Part shown: one piece after another, positions 16,135 to 25,843 of the stretch
Numbering within the stretch: the stretch's first letter is position 1
How the letters are laid out: each line of letters begins with the position of its first letter
DNA from: Methylobacterium oryzae
GTDB taxonomy: Bacteria; Pseudomonadota; Alphaproteobacteria; Rhizobiales; Beijerinckiaceae
NCBI RefSeq assembly: GCF_021398735.1
Contig: NZ_CP090349.1
Coordinates: forward strand, 1,866,501-1,930,500
Length of the DNA stretch: 64,000 nucleotides
Reading direction: 5' to 3'
The notes under the pieces: model-generated
The model's input: only the letters and a program-made list of their open reading frames with translations
Databases searched by the model: none
What the model was told of the DNA's origin: nothing
Program-made: the position numbers and the translations under genes

Positions 16135-17445
16135 ATGTCCGTTCTCGATCGCCGGTCCCTCCTCGCGGGCGCCGCAGCGACAGGCCTCGCCGCCGGCGGC
16201 GACCTCCTCGGCTTCGCCAAGGCCTGGGCGCAGAACGCGGAGTGGAAGCCCGAGCCGGGGGCGAGCCTGTCGCTCCTGCGCTGGAAGCGCTTCGTGCCGG
16301 CCGAGGACGAGGCCTTCATGAAGCTCGTCGACGCCTTCACCAAGGCGACGGGCGTCAAGGTCACGGTGACCAACGAGTCGTTCGACGACATCCAGCCCAA
16401 GGCGTCCGTCGCCGCCAACACGGGCCAAGGGCCCGACATGGTCTGGGGTTTGTTCTCGTTCCCGGCGCTCTTCCCCGACAAGTGCCTGCCGCTCGAGGAC
16501 GTGGCGGAATCCCTCGGCAAGAAGTACGGCCCCTGGTTCCCGTCGGCCGAGGCCTACGGCAAGGTCAAGGGCAAGTGGATCGCGATCCCCGTGGCGTTCA
16601 ACGGCGGCTATCCGAACTACCGCATCTCGGCGATGAAGAAGGCCGGGTTCGACAAGTTCCCCACCGACACGGCGGGCTTCCTCGAACTCTGCCGCGGCTT
16701 GAAGAAGAACAACACGCCCGCCGGCTTCGCCCTCGGCCATGCGACCGGCGACGGCAACACGTGGTGCCACTGGGCGCTCTGGTCGCACGGCGGCAACCTC
16801 GTCGACGCCAACGAGAAGATCGTCATCAACTCGCCCGAGACCGCCAAGGCGCTCGAATACGTCAAGTCCCTGTACGAGACCTTCGTGCCCGGCACGGTGT
16901 CGTGGAACGACTCGTCGAACAACAAGGCGTTCCTGGCCGGCGACCTGTACCTGACCAACAACGGCATCTCGATCTACGCGGCGGCCAAGAAGGACAACCC
17001 GAAGCTCGCCGAGGACATGGACCACGCGGTCTGGCCGATCGGCCCGGTCGGCAAGCCCACCGAGTTCCAGCTCGCCTTCCCGATCCTGGCCTTCAAGTAC
17101 TCCAAGGCGCCGAACGCCTGTAAGGCCTTCATCGCCTTCATGATGGAGGCGGCGAACTACAATCCCTGGCTGGAGGCGGCCCAGGGCTACCTCTGCGAGC
17201 CGCTGTCGAACTATCCGAAGAACCCGATCTGGACGAGCGACCCGAAGAACGCGGTCTTCGCCGAGGCGGGACGGCGCTCCCTGGCGGCGGGCGGCCTCGC
17301 GCCGGTGAGCGAGCGGATCGCCGCGGTGCTGGCCGACTTCGTGATCGTCGACATGTTCGCCAGTCACTGCACCGGCCGCGAGGACGTGAAGGGCGCCATC
17401 AAGAACGCCGAGCGCGCCGCCACCCGCATCTTCCGGAACACCTGA
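16135..17445 (+). CDS. CUT1 ABC transporter substrate-binding protein
   Basis: This 436-residue family 1 extracellular solute-binding protein starts with a twin-arginine-like signal, LDRRSLLAGAAATGLAAG, with probable cleavage at AWAQNA (near residue 33). The mature protein has the usual two-lobe order. Aromatic residues are frequent near the predicted cleft (WGLFSFPALF, NGGYPNYR, NTWCHWALW), which suits stacking against a sugar or polyol. ATG at 16135 follows GGAGAAGAAACG. The neighbouring DhaKL kinase and 2-hydroxyacid dehydrogenase hint at a short sugar, polyol or ketotetrose as ligand, but this is inference. Confidence 0.88.
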   Translation: MSVLDRRSLLAGAAATGLAAGGDLLGFAKAWAQNAEWKPEPGASLSLLRWKRFVPAEDEAFMKLVDAFTKATGVKVTVTNESFDDIQPKASVAANTGQGPDMVWGLFSFPALFPDKCLPLEDVAESLGKKYGPWFPSAEAYGKVKGKWIAIPVAFNGGYPNYRISAMKKAGFDKFPTDTAGFLELCRGLKKNNTPAGFALGHATGDGNTWCHWALWSHGGNLVDANEKIVINSPETAKALEYVKSLYETFVPGTVSWNDSSNNKAFLAGDLYLTNNGISIYAAAKKDNPKLAEDMDHAVWPIGPVGKPTEFQLAFPILAFKYSKAPNACKAFIAFMMEAANYNPWLEAAQGYLCEPLSNYPKNPIWTSDPKNAVFAEAGRRSLAAGGLAPVSERIAAVLADFVIVDMFASHCTGREDVKGAIKNAERAATRIFRNT

Positions 17446-17468
17446 CCGCACCCGCCGGAGGCGAGACG

Positions 17469-18425
17469 ATGGCGCACACGGCCCTGACGCAGCCCGCCCC
17501 GGCCGCAATCCCCACCCGCTCGGCCTGGCAGCGCGTCCGCGCCAGCCGGGGCTGGGCGGGGTTCTGGTTCATGCTGCCGACGGCGCTGATCCTCGGCCTG
17601 TTCCTGGCCTACCCGCTCCTGAAGGGCATCTGGCTGTCCTTCACCAACGCGCGGATCGGCCGAGACGGGGTCTTCGTCGGCCTGGAGAACTACGAGTGGC
17701 TCTGGGACGACGACGTCTTCTGGCTCTCGGTGTTCAACACCTGCCTCTACACGGCGGTGGCGTCCGTGGTGAAGTTCGGGGTCGGGCTCTACCTCGCGTT
17801 GCTGCTCAACAAGAACATGCCGTTCAAGTCGATCATCCGGTCGATCGTGCTGATCCCGTTCGTTGTGCCGACCGTGCTGTCGGCCATCGCGTTCTGGTGG
17901 ATCTTCGACAGCCAGTTCTCGATCATCTCCTGGTCGCTGCGCCATCTCGGGGTGATCGACGGCAACATCGACTTCCTCGGCGATCCCGCCATGGCGCGGG
18001 CCTGCGTGATCTTCGCCAACATCTGGCGGGGCGTGCCGTTCATCGCCATCACGCTGCTCGCCGGTCTCCAGACGGTCTCGCCCTCGCTCTACGAGGCCGC
18101 GACGCTGGACGGCGCCTCCAACTGGCAGATTTTCTCGCGGATCACCCTGCCGCTGCTGACCCCGATCATCGCGGTCGTGATGACCTTCTCGGTGCTGTTC
18201 ACCTTCACCGATTTCCAGCTGATCTGGGCCATGACGCGCGGCGGCCCGGTGAACGCCACCCACCTGATGGCGACCCTGTCGTACCAGCGCGGCATCCTCT
18301 CGGGGACGCTCGGCGAGGGCGCAGCCATCGCCACCGCCATGGTGCCGTTCCTGCTCGCGGCCATCGGCATCTCGTGGTTCGGCCTGCAGCGCAGGGCCTG
18401 GCAATCCGGGGGGAACGACCGATGA
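17469..18425 (+). CDS. CUT1 ABC transporter permease, MalF/UgpA type
   Basis: The 318-residue protein has six predicted membrane segments and the ATPase-contact EAA loop at LYEAATLDGASNWQIFSRITLPLL (residues about 209-232). The N-terminal 25 residues are cytoplasmic. It follows the binding-protein gene by 23 bases with GGAGGCGAG as ribosome site. It forms a heterodimer with the next permease, whose start overlaps this stop. Confidence 0.92.
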   Translation: MAHTALTQPAPAAIPTRSAWQRVRASRGWAGFWFMLPTALILGLFLAYPLLKGIWLSFTNARIGRDGVFVGLENYEWLWDDDVFWLSVFNTCLYTAVASVVKFGVGLYLALLLNKNMPFKSIIRSIVLIPFVVPTVLSAIAFWWIFDSQFSIISWSLRHLGVIDGNIDFLGDPAMARACVIFANIWRGVPFIAITLLAGLQTVSPSLYEAATLDGASNWQIFSRITLPLLTPIIAVVMTFSVLFTFTDFQLIWAMTRGGPVNATHLMATLSYQRGILSGTLGEGAAIATAMVPFLLAAIGISWFGLQRRAWQSGGNDR

Positions 18426-19360
18426 GCGCGCCCGCACCGCCGGCCCACGCCGATCCGCATCTCAACTCCGTGCTGGAGGCGCGGCCCGCCGGGCTCACGG
18501 ACAATTCGGAGGGCATGGCCTATCTCGAGCGCCTGCCCCGGCGGCTCGTGACGACCTACCTGCCGCTCCTCCTCATCCTCGCCGTGCTGCTGTTCCCGTT
18601 CTACTGGATGGCGCTGACGGCCATCAAACCGGACGAACAGCTGATCGACATGGAGCGGTTCAACCCGTTCTGGGTCGTGGATCCGACGCTCAAGCACATC
18701 AACAAGCTCCTCTTCGAGACGCAGTATCCGCGCTGGCTCTGGAACACGATGTACGTGTCGGTGGCGGCGACCGTGCTGTCGCTGTTCGCGAGCGTGCTCG
18801 CCGCCTACGCCTGCGTCCGCGTGCGCTACCGGGGCGCCGGCTGGGTCGGGGCGGCGATCTTCCTCGCCTACCTCGTGCCGCCCTCGATCCTGTTCATCCC
18901 GCTCGCCACGATCATCCAGGCCTACGGCCTGTTCGACTCGCCGATCGCCCTGATCCTCGCCTACCCGACGATCTTGATCCCGTTCTCGACGTGGCTCCTG
19001 ATGGGCTACTTCAAGACCATTCCCTACGAGCTGGAGGAATGCGCGCTGATGGACGGCGCCAGCCGGTGGCAGATCCTCACCAAGATCATCCTGCCGCTCG
19101 CCTTCCCGGGGCTGATCTCGGCGGGGATCTTCTCGCTGACCCTGTGCTGGAACGAGTTCATCTACGCGCTAACCTTCCTGTCCTCGACGCAGAACAAGAC
19201 GGTGCCCATCGCCGTGGTGAGCGAGTTCGTGGATGGCGACGTCTACAAGTGGGGGTCGCTGATGGCCGGCGCGCTGCTCGGCTCGCTGCCGCTGGTGATC
19301 CTCTACTCGTTCTTCGTCGAGTACTACGTCTCCGCGCTCACCGGCGCCGTGAAGGAATAG
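18422..19360 (+). CDS. CUT1 ABC transporter permease, MalG/UgpE type
   Basis: The 312-residue permease begins at ATG 18422, overlapping the upstream stop (ATGA). It has a longer than usual hydrophilic N-terminus of about 40 residues, six membrane segments and the EAA loop ELEECALMDGASRWQILTKIILPLA near residue 205. It is the second channel subunit of the same transporter. A decayed palindromic repeat lies directly downstream. Confidence 0.92.
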   Translation: MSAPAPPAHADPHLNSVLEARPAGLTDNSEGMAYLERLPRRLVTTYLPLLLILAVLLFPFYWMALTAIKPDEQLIDMERFNPFWVVDPTLKHINKLLFETQYPRWLWNTMYVSVAATVLSLFASVLAAYACVRVRYRGAGWVGAAIFLAYLVPPSILFIPLATIIQAYGLFDSPIALILAYPTILIPFSTWLLMGYFKTIPYELEECALMDGASRWQILTKIILPLAFPGLISAGIFSLTLCWNEFIYALTFLSSTQNKTVPIAVVSEFVDGDVYKWGSLMAGALLGSLPLVILYSFFVEYYVSALTGAVKE

Positions 19361-19378
19361 GGGACGGGCAGGACCGTC

Positions 19379-19467
19379 GTCGTCGCGCGCGCAGCGAAGC
19401 GCGCCGGGGCGGCGGGACCTCGGTCGGCGTGGCGCGGGCCGGATCGCTGCGCTGTGCTCGCGAGGAC
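19379..19467. repeat. Decayed copy of the palindromic element
   Basis: The arm at 19379-19407 matches the 29-bp left arm of copy 1 at 22 positions, and the arm at 19439-19467 matches the right arm at 23 positions, with the same 31-bp spacing. The element is 19 bp past the permease stop. The two arms still pair in their GC-rich centre but have drifted from each other, so this looks like an old copy. Confidence 0.6.
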
Positions 19468-19559
19468 GGAGACCGTTGCCAGCAGAGCTCGACGACGCCG
19501 AGAATGCGCGCGGATCCGCCGGCGCCGAATCGCGGACCGGCCCCATCTAAGGTCACGCC

Positions 19560-21188
19560 ATGGCCCACTTCATCGACGCCCGCTCCACCCTGGTCAACGA
19601 CGCCGTCGACGGCCTCGTCGCCGCGAGCGGCGGACGCCTGGCACGGCTCGACGGCGACCCGGGCATCCGCGTCGTCCTCCGCGCCGCTCCGGATCCCGGG
19701 AAGGTCGCGGTCATCTCCGGCGGCGGCTCCGGCCACGAGCCGGCCCATGCGGGCTTCGTGGGACCGGGCCTGCTCAGCGCCGCTGTCTGCGGCGACGTCT
19801 TCGCCTCGCCGAGCGTCGACGCGGTGCTAGCCGGGATCCTCGCGGTGACGGGGCCGGCGGGGTGCCTGCTCGTCATCAAGAACTACGCGGGTGACCGGCT
19901 GAATTTCGGGCTCGCCGCCGAGCGCGCCCGGGCGCTGGGCCACAGGGTCGAGACCGTGATCGTCGCGGACGACATCGCGCTGCCGGACGCCAAGCAGCCG
20001 CGCGGCGTCGCCGGGACGCTGTTCGTCCACAAGGTGGCGGGTCACGCCGCGGAGGCCGGGGAACCGCTCGAGACCGTGGCGTCGCTCGCCCGCCGGGCGG
20101 CCGGGGCGGCGAAGTCGCTCGGCATCGCGGTCTCCACCTGCACGATCCCCGGCTCGCCGCGCAGCGAGCGGCTGGCGGAGGGAGAGGCCGAGCTCGGCCT
20201 CGGCATCCACGGCGAGCCCGGCGCGGAGCGCATCGCGCTGCCGAAGGCCAGCGACCTCGCCGAGCTGATGGCCGATCGTCTCGCGCGGGCCGTCGAAGGT
20301 GCGGACCGGCTGGCGCTGCTCGTGAACAATCTCGGCTCCGCCTCCGCGCTCGAGATGCAGGTTCTCACCCGCGCCGTGCTCGCCACCGACCTGGGGCGGC
20401 GCGTCGGCCTGCTGCTCGGGCCCGCGCCGCTGATGACGGCGCTCGACATGCACGGTGCCTCGCTGTCGGTCCTGCCGCTCGACGACGCGCTGGAGCGCGC
20501 CCTGTCGGAGCCAGTCCCGGTCCCGGCCTGGCCCGCGGCGGTGCGGGTCGCGCCGCCGATCCTGCGGCCGGTGCCCGAGGGACTCGCGGGCGAGGCCTTC
20601 GCGCCGTCGCACGACGCCGTCACCGCCGCCCGGATCCGGGCCGTCGCCGAGGCCCTGATCGGGGCCGAGGACACCCTGAACGGCCTCGATGCCAAGGTCG
20701 GGGACGGCGACGCCGGCACGACCTTCGCGGGCGCGGCCCGCGCCGTCCTGGCCGATCTCGACCGGCTGCCGCAGGCGGAGCCCGCGGCCCTGTGCCGGGC
20801 GCTCGCCGAGCGGATCGGGCGCGCGGTCGGCGGATCGAGCGGCGTGCTCGGATCGATCTTCTTCGCCGCGACGGCCTCGGCCCTCGCCGACGGCGCCGCG
20901 TGGCCCGAGGCTCTCGGGCAGGGCGTGGCGCGCGTCCAGGGGTACGGCGGCGCCCGGGCGGGCGACCGCACCCTACTCGACGCCTTGATCCCCGCCGTCG
21001 AGGCCCTGACGGGCGGCGATCTCGCGGCCGCCGCGACGGCGGCCCGGGCCGGCGCCGAGGCCACGGCCGGCATGGATCGCGCCGGCGCGGGCCGCTCCAG
21101 CTACCTCGCGGCCGGGGATCTCGCCGGTGTCCAGGATCCCGGCGCCGCCGGCGTCGCGGCGGCGTTCGGGGCCCTAGCCGGGGCGTAG
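19560..21188 (+). CDS. Dihydroxyacetone kinase family protein, DhaK-DhaL fusion
   Basis: The 542-residue protein joins a DhaK substrate domain (residues 1-330) to a DhaL nucleotide domain (345-542), the ATP-dependent single-chain form. DhaK shows ISGGGSGHEPAHAGFVG and GIHGEPG, whose histidine forms the covalent hemiaminal with the ketose. DhaL shows DAKVGDGDAGTTF, GGSSGVLGS and GRSSYLAAGDLAGVQDPGA. Members phosphorylate dihydroxyacetone, and relatives in polyol pathways phosphorylate erythrulose. It sits 200 bp after a CUT1 transporter and before a 2-hydroxyacid dehydrogenase, so a triose or tetrulose made from the imported compound is a reasonable substrate. Confidence 0.9.
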   Translation: MAHFIDARSTLVNDAVDGLVAASGGRLARLDGDPGIRVVLRAAPDPGKVAVISGGGSGHEPAHAGFVGPGLLSAAVCGDVFASPSVDAVLAGILAVTGPAGCLLVIKNYAGDRLNFGLAAERARALGHRVETVIVADDIALPDAKQPRGVAGTLFVHKVAGHAAEAGEPLETVASLARRAAGAAKSLGIAVSTCTIPGSPRSERLAEGEAELGLGIHGEPGAERIALPKASDLAELMADRLARAVEGADRLALLVNNLGSASALEMQVLTRAVLATDLGRRVGLLLGPAPLMTALDMHGASLSVLPLDDALERALSEPVPVPAWPAAVRVAPPILRPVPEGLAGEAFAPSHDAVTAARIRAVAEALIGAEDTLNGLDAKVGDGDAGTTFAGAARAVLADLDRLPQAEPAALCRALAERIGRAVGGSSGVLGSIFFAATASALADGAAWPEALGQGVARVQGYGGARAGDRTLLDALIPAVEALTGGDLAAAATAARAGAEATAGMDRAGAGRSSYLAAGDLAGVQDPGAAGVAAAFGALAGA

Positions 21189-21257
21189 GAACTGGGCGCC
21201 GCGCGCCGTCACCCGGCATCCGTTGACGCTCCACCCGTCGAGGCCTACCCCATCCCC

Positions 21258-22214
21258 ATGCGCACCGGCCTGATCCTCGACGATTACCAGCAGGCAGCCC
21301 TCGCGCTCGCGGACTGGGCGCGCCTCTCCGACCGCGTCGCGATCTCCGCGATCAGCCAGCACATCCCGAACCCGGACGACCTCGTGGCGCGGATCGCGCA
21401 GGCCGAGATCCTCGTGATCATGCGGGAGCGGACGCCGTTCCCGGCGGCTCTGCTGGAACGGCTGCCACGGCTGGAGCTCCTCGTCACCAGCGGCATGCGC
21501 AACCTCGCCATCGACCTCGCGGCGGCCCGCGCGCGCAACGTCGTCGTCTGCGGCACCGATTCCAGGCCGACGCCGCCGACGGAGCTGACCTGGGCGCTGA
21601 TCCTCGGACTGGCGCGCCACGTGGCGCCGGAGAGCCTGACCCTGCGCGCGGGCGGCCCCTGGCAGAGCACGATCGGGACCGATCTCGCCGGCGCGACCCT
21701 CGGCGTTCTGGGCCTGGGGAAGATCGGGACGCGGGTGGCCGAGATCGGGCGCGCCTTCGGCATGCGGGTGATCGCCTGGAGCCCGAACCTCGACGATGGT
21801 CGCGCCGCCGCCGCCGGGGTGGAGCGGGCGACCTCGAAGGAAGCCCTGCTGGAGGCGAGCGACGTCGTCACGATCCACCTCGTGCTGGGCGACCGGACCC
21901 GCGGCCTCCTGGGCGCGGCCGAGCTGCGCCGCATGCGCCGCAACGCTTTTCTCGTGAACACCTCGCGCGCGCCGATCATCGATCAGGCCGCGCTGGTCCA
22001 GGCGCTGGAGGAGGGCTGGATCGCCGGCGCGGGCCTCGACGTGTTCGAGACCGAGCCGCTGCCGGCCGACAGCCCGTTCCGGCGCCTGCCGAACGTGCTG
22101 GCGCTGCCGCATCTCGGCTACGTGTCGCGCAACAACTACCGGACCTTCTTCACCCAGGCGGTGGAGGACATCGAGGCCTGGCTCGCCGGCGCCCCGATCC
22201 GGCAACTGGGCTGA
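21258..22214 (+). CDS. D-2-hydroxyacid dehydrogenase (NAD(P)-dependent, SerA/GhrB superfamily)
   Basis: This 318-residue enzyme has the nucleotide motif GLGKIG (near 154) and the catalytic set: arginine in NTSRAPIID, glutamate in FETEPLP and histidine in PHLGYVS. The family reduces 2-keto acids such as glyoxylate, hydroxypyruvate or 3-phosphohydroxypyruvate, or runs in reverse. It starts 70 bases after the kinase stop and is probably co-transcribed. The alternative of a stand-alone glyoxylate/hydroxypyruvate reductase cannot be ruled out. Confidence 0.88.
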   Translation: MRTGLILDDYQQAALALADWARLSDRVAISAISQHIPNPDDLVARIAQAEILVIMRERTPFPAALLERLPRLELLVTSGMRNLAIDLAAARARNVVVCGTDSRPTPPTELTWALILGLARHVAPESLTLRAGGPWQSTIGTDLAGATLGVLGLGKIGTRVAEIGRAFGMRVIAWSPNLDDGRAAAAGVERATSKEALLEASDVVTIHLVLGDRTRGLLGAAELRRMRRNAFLVNTSRAPIIDQAALVQALEEGWIAGAGLDVFETEPLPADSPFRRLPNVLALPHLGYVSRNNYRTFFTQAVEDIEAWLAGAPIRQLG

Positions 22215-22240
22215 CGTCGCGGAGCTTGCCGGACCCGGGC

Positions 22241-23338
22241 TCAGTCCCGGCGCGGGTCCAGCGCGTCCGCGAGGCCGTCGCCGATCAGGTTGAGCGCCAC
22301 CAGGGTCGCGATCAGGAACGCGGCCGGGGCCGCGAGCAGGTGCGGCGCCGCCTCGATGGAGCGGGCGCCCTCAGCGATCAGGACGCCCCAACTGGTCTGC
22401 GGCTCCTGAACGCCGAGCCCGAGGAACGACAGGAAGCTCTCCAGCAGGATCACCTGCGGCACCAGCAGCGTCGCGGTCACGGCCACCGGGCCGAGGGTGT
22501 TCGGCACGATGTGCCGGAGGATGATCCGGGGTGTTCCGAGGCCGAGCGCCCGCGCGGCGCGGACGAAGTCGCGCTCGCGCAGCGACAGTGTCACGGCGCG
22601 CACCACCCGGGCCATGTCGAGCCATTCCACCGCGGCGATCGCCACCAGCATGAGCAGCAGGCTCGGGCGGAAGAAGACCAGCAGCAGGATCACGAAGAAC
22701 ACGAAGGGGAGCGCGTAGAGCACGTCGACGGCGCGCATCATCACGGCGTCGACGGCGCCCCCGACGAAGCCCGCCGTCGCCCCGTAGGCGACGCCGATGA
22801 GCAGGGCGACGAGGCTGGCCGCGAGCCCGATCGCCAGCGAGATCCGGCCGGCGACGAGGCAGCGGGTCAGCAGGTCGCGGCCCTGGATGTCGGTGCCGAG
22901 GGGGAAGTGCAGGCGCCGGACCGGCACCGCCACGACGAGCCCGCGGCCGCCGTCCCGCTCGTCCACGACGGTCGGGGTCCCGAACAGGGCCGAGCGCGGG
23001 AGGTAAACGAGGCTACGCCGGTCGACGCCCGCGTCGGAGCCGAGGGTGAGCCGCAACGTGTCGCCGTCGCGCTCGACGGCGTCGAGCCGCGCGCGCATGC
23101 GGAAGGCCAGACGCTCGAGCGCCGGCCGGAGACGCGCGGCGTCGGGCTGCGCGGTGAGGCCGGCCGGGAGCTGGCGCAGGTCCGGATAGGCGCGCTCGGG
23201 GTCGTGGCCGGTGAGGCCCGGGCCGATCAGGCAGGCGAGGGCGATCAGGACCAGCACGGCGAGCGCCGCCACGGCGGTCCGCTCCCGCGCGAACCGGAGG
23301 ACGGCGCGCCGGGCCGGCGCCGTGGAAACCGCCGTCAC
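22241..23338 (-). CDS. Peptide/nickel-type ABC transporter permease, OppC family
   Basis: The start is taken as GTG 23338, whose GTGA overlaps the stop of the upstream permease exactly as that permease overlaps the binding-protein gene; a GTG at 23368 would add ten residues. The 365-residue protein has one N-terminal membrane segment, a long periplasmic insert of about 120 residues between segments 1 and 2, then five more segments with the OppC signature RAARALGLGTPRIILRHIVPNTLGP. The insert is longer than in ordinary OppC proteins and recalls YejE-like permeases. Confidence 0.88.
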   Translation of the reverse strand: MTAVSTAPARRAVLRFARERTAVAALAVLVLIALACLIGPGLTGHDPERAYPDLRQLPAGLTAQPDAARLRPALERLAFRMRARLDAVERDGDTLRLTLGSDAGVDRRSLVYLPRSALFGTPTVVDERDGGRGLVVAVPVRRLHFPLGTDIQGRDLLTRCLVAGRISLAIGLAASLVALLIGVAYGATAGFVGGAVDAVMMRAVDVLYALPFVFFVILLLVFFRPSLLLMLVAIAAVEWLDMARVVRAVTLSLRERDFVRAARALGLGTPRIILRHIVPNTLGPVAVTATLLVPQVILLESFLSFLGLGVQEPQTSWGVLIAEGARSIEAAPHLLAAPAAFLIATLVALNLIGDGLADALDPRRD

Positions 23339-24258
23339 GCCGCCACCCGGAGGCGCGGGTCGAGCCACGCGCAGGCGAGGTCGGCGGCGAGGTTGAGCAG
23401 GATCACCAGCCCGGCGACGAGCAGGACGGTGCCCATCACCAGCGTGTAGTCGCGGTTGAGCGCGCCCTCCACGAAGTACCGGCCGATCCCCGGCAGCCCG
23501 AAGATCGTTTCGACCACCACCGAGCCGGTGAGCAGGGCCGCCGCCAGCGGTCCGAGATAGGCGACCACCGGCAGCAGCGCCCCCCGCAGGGCGTGCCGGG
23601 TGACGCGGGCCGGCGGCAGGCCGAGGCTGCGCATGGTACGGACGGGCTGCGTCCGCAGCGCCTCGGCGAGCGAGGTCCGGGTCAGCCGGGCCAGGGCACC
23701 GACCTGCGGCAGGGCCAGGGTCACCACCGGCAGGACGAGGTGGCTCGGGGCGCCGTCGTTCCAGCCGCCGAGCGGCAGCCAGCGCAGGGTCAGGCCGAAG
23801 GCGATCTGCAGCAGGGGCGCGACGACGAAGCTCGGCAGCGAGAGGGTCAGGGCGGCCCCGACGCCGAGCAGCCGGTCGACGAGCCCGCCGCGCCGGAGCG
23901 CCGCCGCGATCCCGATCCCGACGCCGAGCGCGGTGGCCAGCGCGAGGGCGAGGGCGCCCAGCGTCGCCGAGACCGGCAGGCCCCGCGCGATCAGGCCGAG
24001 GACGCTCTGGTCGCGGAACGAGAAGGACGGACCGAGGTCGCCCCGCGCCAGCGCCGCGAGGTAGCTGCCGAACTGCGCGATCAGAGGCCGGTCGAGGCCG
24101 TAGACCCGACGCAGGTTCTCCATGGCGGCGGGCGCCAGCGGCCGCTCCAGATCGAAGGGGCCGCCAGGGGCGAGCCGCATCAGGAAGAAGCTGACGGTCA
24201 CCACGGCGAACAGCGTCGGCACCGCCTGGAGGAGGCGGCGCAGGATGAAGCGGATCAC
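23335..24258 (-). CDS. Peptide/nickel-type ABC transporter permease, OppB family
   Basis: This 307-residue permease opens with IRFILRRLLQAVPTLFAVVTVSFFLMRLAPG, the typical OppB start, and ends with VVVETIFGLPGIGRYFVEGALNRDYTLVMG. GTG at 24258 overlaps the stop of the binding-protein gene (GTGA). The operon so far has binding protein and two permeases. No ATPase gene follows, so the transporter must borrow ATPases from elsewhere or from a separate locus. Confidence 0.92.
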   Translation of the reverse strand: MIRFILRRLLQAVPTLFAVVTVSFFLMRLAPGGPFDLERPLAPAAMENLRRVYGLDRPLIAQFGSYLAALARGDLGPSFSFRDQSVLGLIARGLPVSATLGALALALATALGVGIGIAAALRRGGLVDRLLGVGAALTLSLPSFVVAPLLQIAFGLTLRWLPLGGWNDGAPSHLVLPVVTLALPQVGALARLTRTSLAEALRTQPVRTMRSLGLPPARVTRHALRGALLPVVAYLGPLAAALLTGSVVVETIFGLPGIGRYFVEGALNRDYTLVMGTVLLVAGLVILLNLAADLACAWLDPRLRVAA

Positions 24259-25841
24259 GCGTCGAGCCTCATGAAGCGGGTCGGCGCGGCGTTGCGCAGG
24301 TTCGGGTGGTAGCCGTGCAGCCGCGGCGCGATCAGGGCTTTGGAGCGGTAGTGCATCAGCGGGATCCAGGGCAGCTCGCGCAGGGCGATCGCCTCGGCGT
24401 CGTGGAGCAGGCCGGCCCGGCGGGTGAGGTCGCGCTCGGTGGCGGCCCGCGCCATCAGGGCGTCGTAGGCGGCGTCCGACCAGTGGCCGGCGTTCATGCC
24501 GTCATTCCCGCTCTGAAGCAGGAACAGGAAGTTCTGCGGATCGGAATAGTCGGCGATCCAGCTGTAGCGGGCGACGTCGAAGTCGCCGCCGTCGCGCAGG
24601 TAGGCGAAATGCGTCTTCGCGTCCGTGTAGACGTAGCGCGTCACGATTCCGAGGTCGCGCCACATCTCGCCGAGCGCCACCGCGATGGTGCGGTTGTTGT
24701 CGCTGATATTGAACCGGTACTCCACGGTGAGTGGCCGGTCCGGGCCGAACCCCGCCTCCGCGAGGAGCCGGCGCGCCTCCGCCTCGTGGTCGATCGGCAG
24801 GCCGAGGCGGCCCTCGGTCTCGGGGGGCGTGCGGTAATTGTCGAGGCCGGGTGGGCACAGGGAGTAGGCCGGGCTCATGGTGCCGCCGTTGAGGCCGTCG
24901 GCGAGGTACTCACGGTCGATGACGAGCGACAGCGCCCGGCGGACGCGGCGGTCCGAGAACGGCGCCTTGCGAGTGTTCACCACCAGCGCCGCGAGCCCCA
25001 GCGAGGGGCCGAGCACCACCTGCGGCCCGAACCGCCGGCGCAGGTCGGTGATCTGGTCGACGGGCAGGTCGGAGAGGGAGTCGATCTCCCCGGCGGCGTA
25101 GCGGCGCACCGCGGCGGCGATGTCGGGCGTCGGCAGGAAGGCGACGCGCCGGATCGCGAGGCTCGCGGCGTCCGGATGGTGCGGGTTGGCCTCCAGCGTG
25201 ATCGCGCCGCCCGGCACGCGGTCGGCGAGCCGGTAGGGTCCGTTGGTCACGAGGTTTCCCGGCCGGGTGAAGCTGTCGCCGTAGCGCTCGACCGAGGCGC
25301 GGTGGACCGGAAGCGCGGTCTGGTGGGTCAGGAGTTCCAGGATGTAGGGCGTCGGCTGTTCCAGCGTGATCGCGAGCCGGAGCGGCGCCTCGGCGGCGAC
25401 GCCGAGGGCGTCGGCCGGCCGCTCGCCGCGGTTCACGGCGGCGGCGTTGCGGATCGGGAACAGGATCTCGGCGTATTTCGCCGCCGTGGCCGGGTCGAGC
25501 ATCCGGCGGAACGCGTAGACGAAGTCGTTCGCTGTGACCGGCTCGCCGTTCGACCAGCGGCCGTCGGGGCGCAGGTCGAAATGCAGGCTCACCCCGTCCT
25601 CGGAGATCGACCAGGCGCGCGCCGCGCCCGGGATGATCGTGCCCCGGTTGTCGTAGGTGAGCAGCCCGTCGCAGAGGTCGCGCAGGATGTGCGCCTCCGC
25701 GACCGTGGACGAGCGGTGCGGGTCCAGCGTCTCGGGATCGGCGTCGTTGCCGCGGCGGTAGAGCGCGTCGGCCGCGCGGGCGGGCCGCACGGCCGCGAGG
25801 GCGAACGCGCCGGCCAGCCAGTCGCGCCGGCGCGGGCGCAC
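24255..25841 (-). CDS. Peptide-type ABC transporter substrate-binding protein, OppA family
   Basis: The 528-residue family 5 solute-binding protein starts with GTG 25841, two bases past the stop of the upstream gene. The first 26 residues, with PRRRDWLAGAFALAAV and PARAADA, form a signal peptide that may use the twin-arginine route. The mature part shows the family hallmarks GNDADPETLDPHRSSTVAEAHI, RPDGRWSNGEPVTANDFVYAF and YVYTDAKTHFAYLRDGGDFDVARYSWIADY. It should bind an oligopeptide or a similar extended molecule in the periplasm. Confidence 0.9.
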   Translation of the reverse strand: MRPRRRDWLAGAFALAAVRPARAADALYRRGNDADPETLDPHRSSTVAEAHILRDLCDGLLTYDNRGTIIPGAARAWSISEDGVSLHFDLRPDGRWSNGEPVTANDFVYAFRRMLDPATAAKYAEILFPIRNAAAVNRGERPADALGVAAEAPLRLAITLEQPTPYILELLTHQTALPVHRASVERYGDSFTRPGNLVTNGPYRLADRVPGGAITLEANPHHPDAASLAIRRVAFLPTPDIAAAVRRYAAGEIDSLSDLPVDQITDLRRRFGPQVVLGPSLGLAALVVNTRKAPFSDRRVRRALSLVIDREYLADGLNGGTMSPAYSLCPPGLDNYRTPPETEGRLGLPIDHEAEARRLLAEAGFGPDRPLTVEYRFNISDNNRTIAVALGEMWRDLGIVTRYVYTDAKTHFAYLRDGGDFDVARYSWIADYSDPQNFLFLLQSGNDGMNAGHWSDAAYDALMARAATERDLTRRAGLLHDAEAIALRELPWIPLMHYRSKALIAPRLHGYHPNLRNAAPTRFMRLDA

Positions 25842-25843
25842 GG

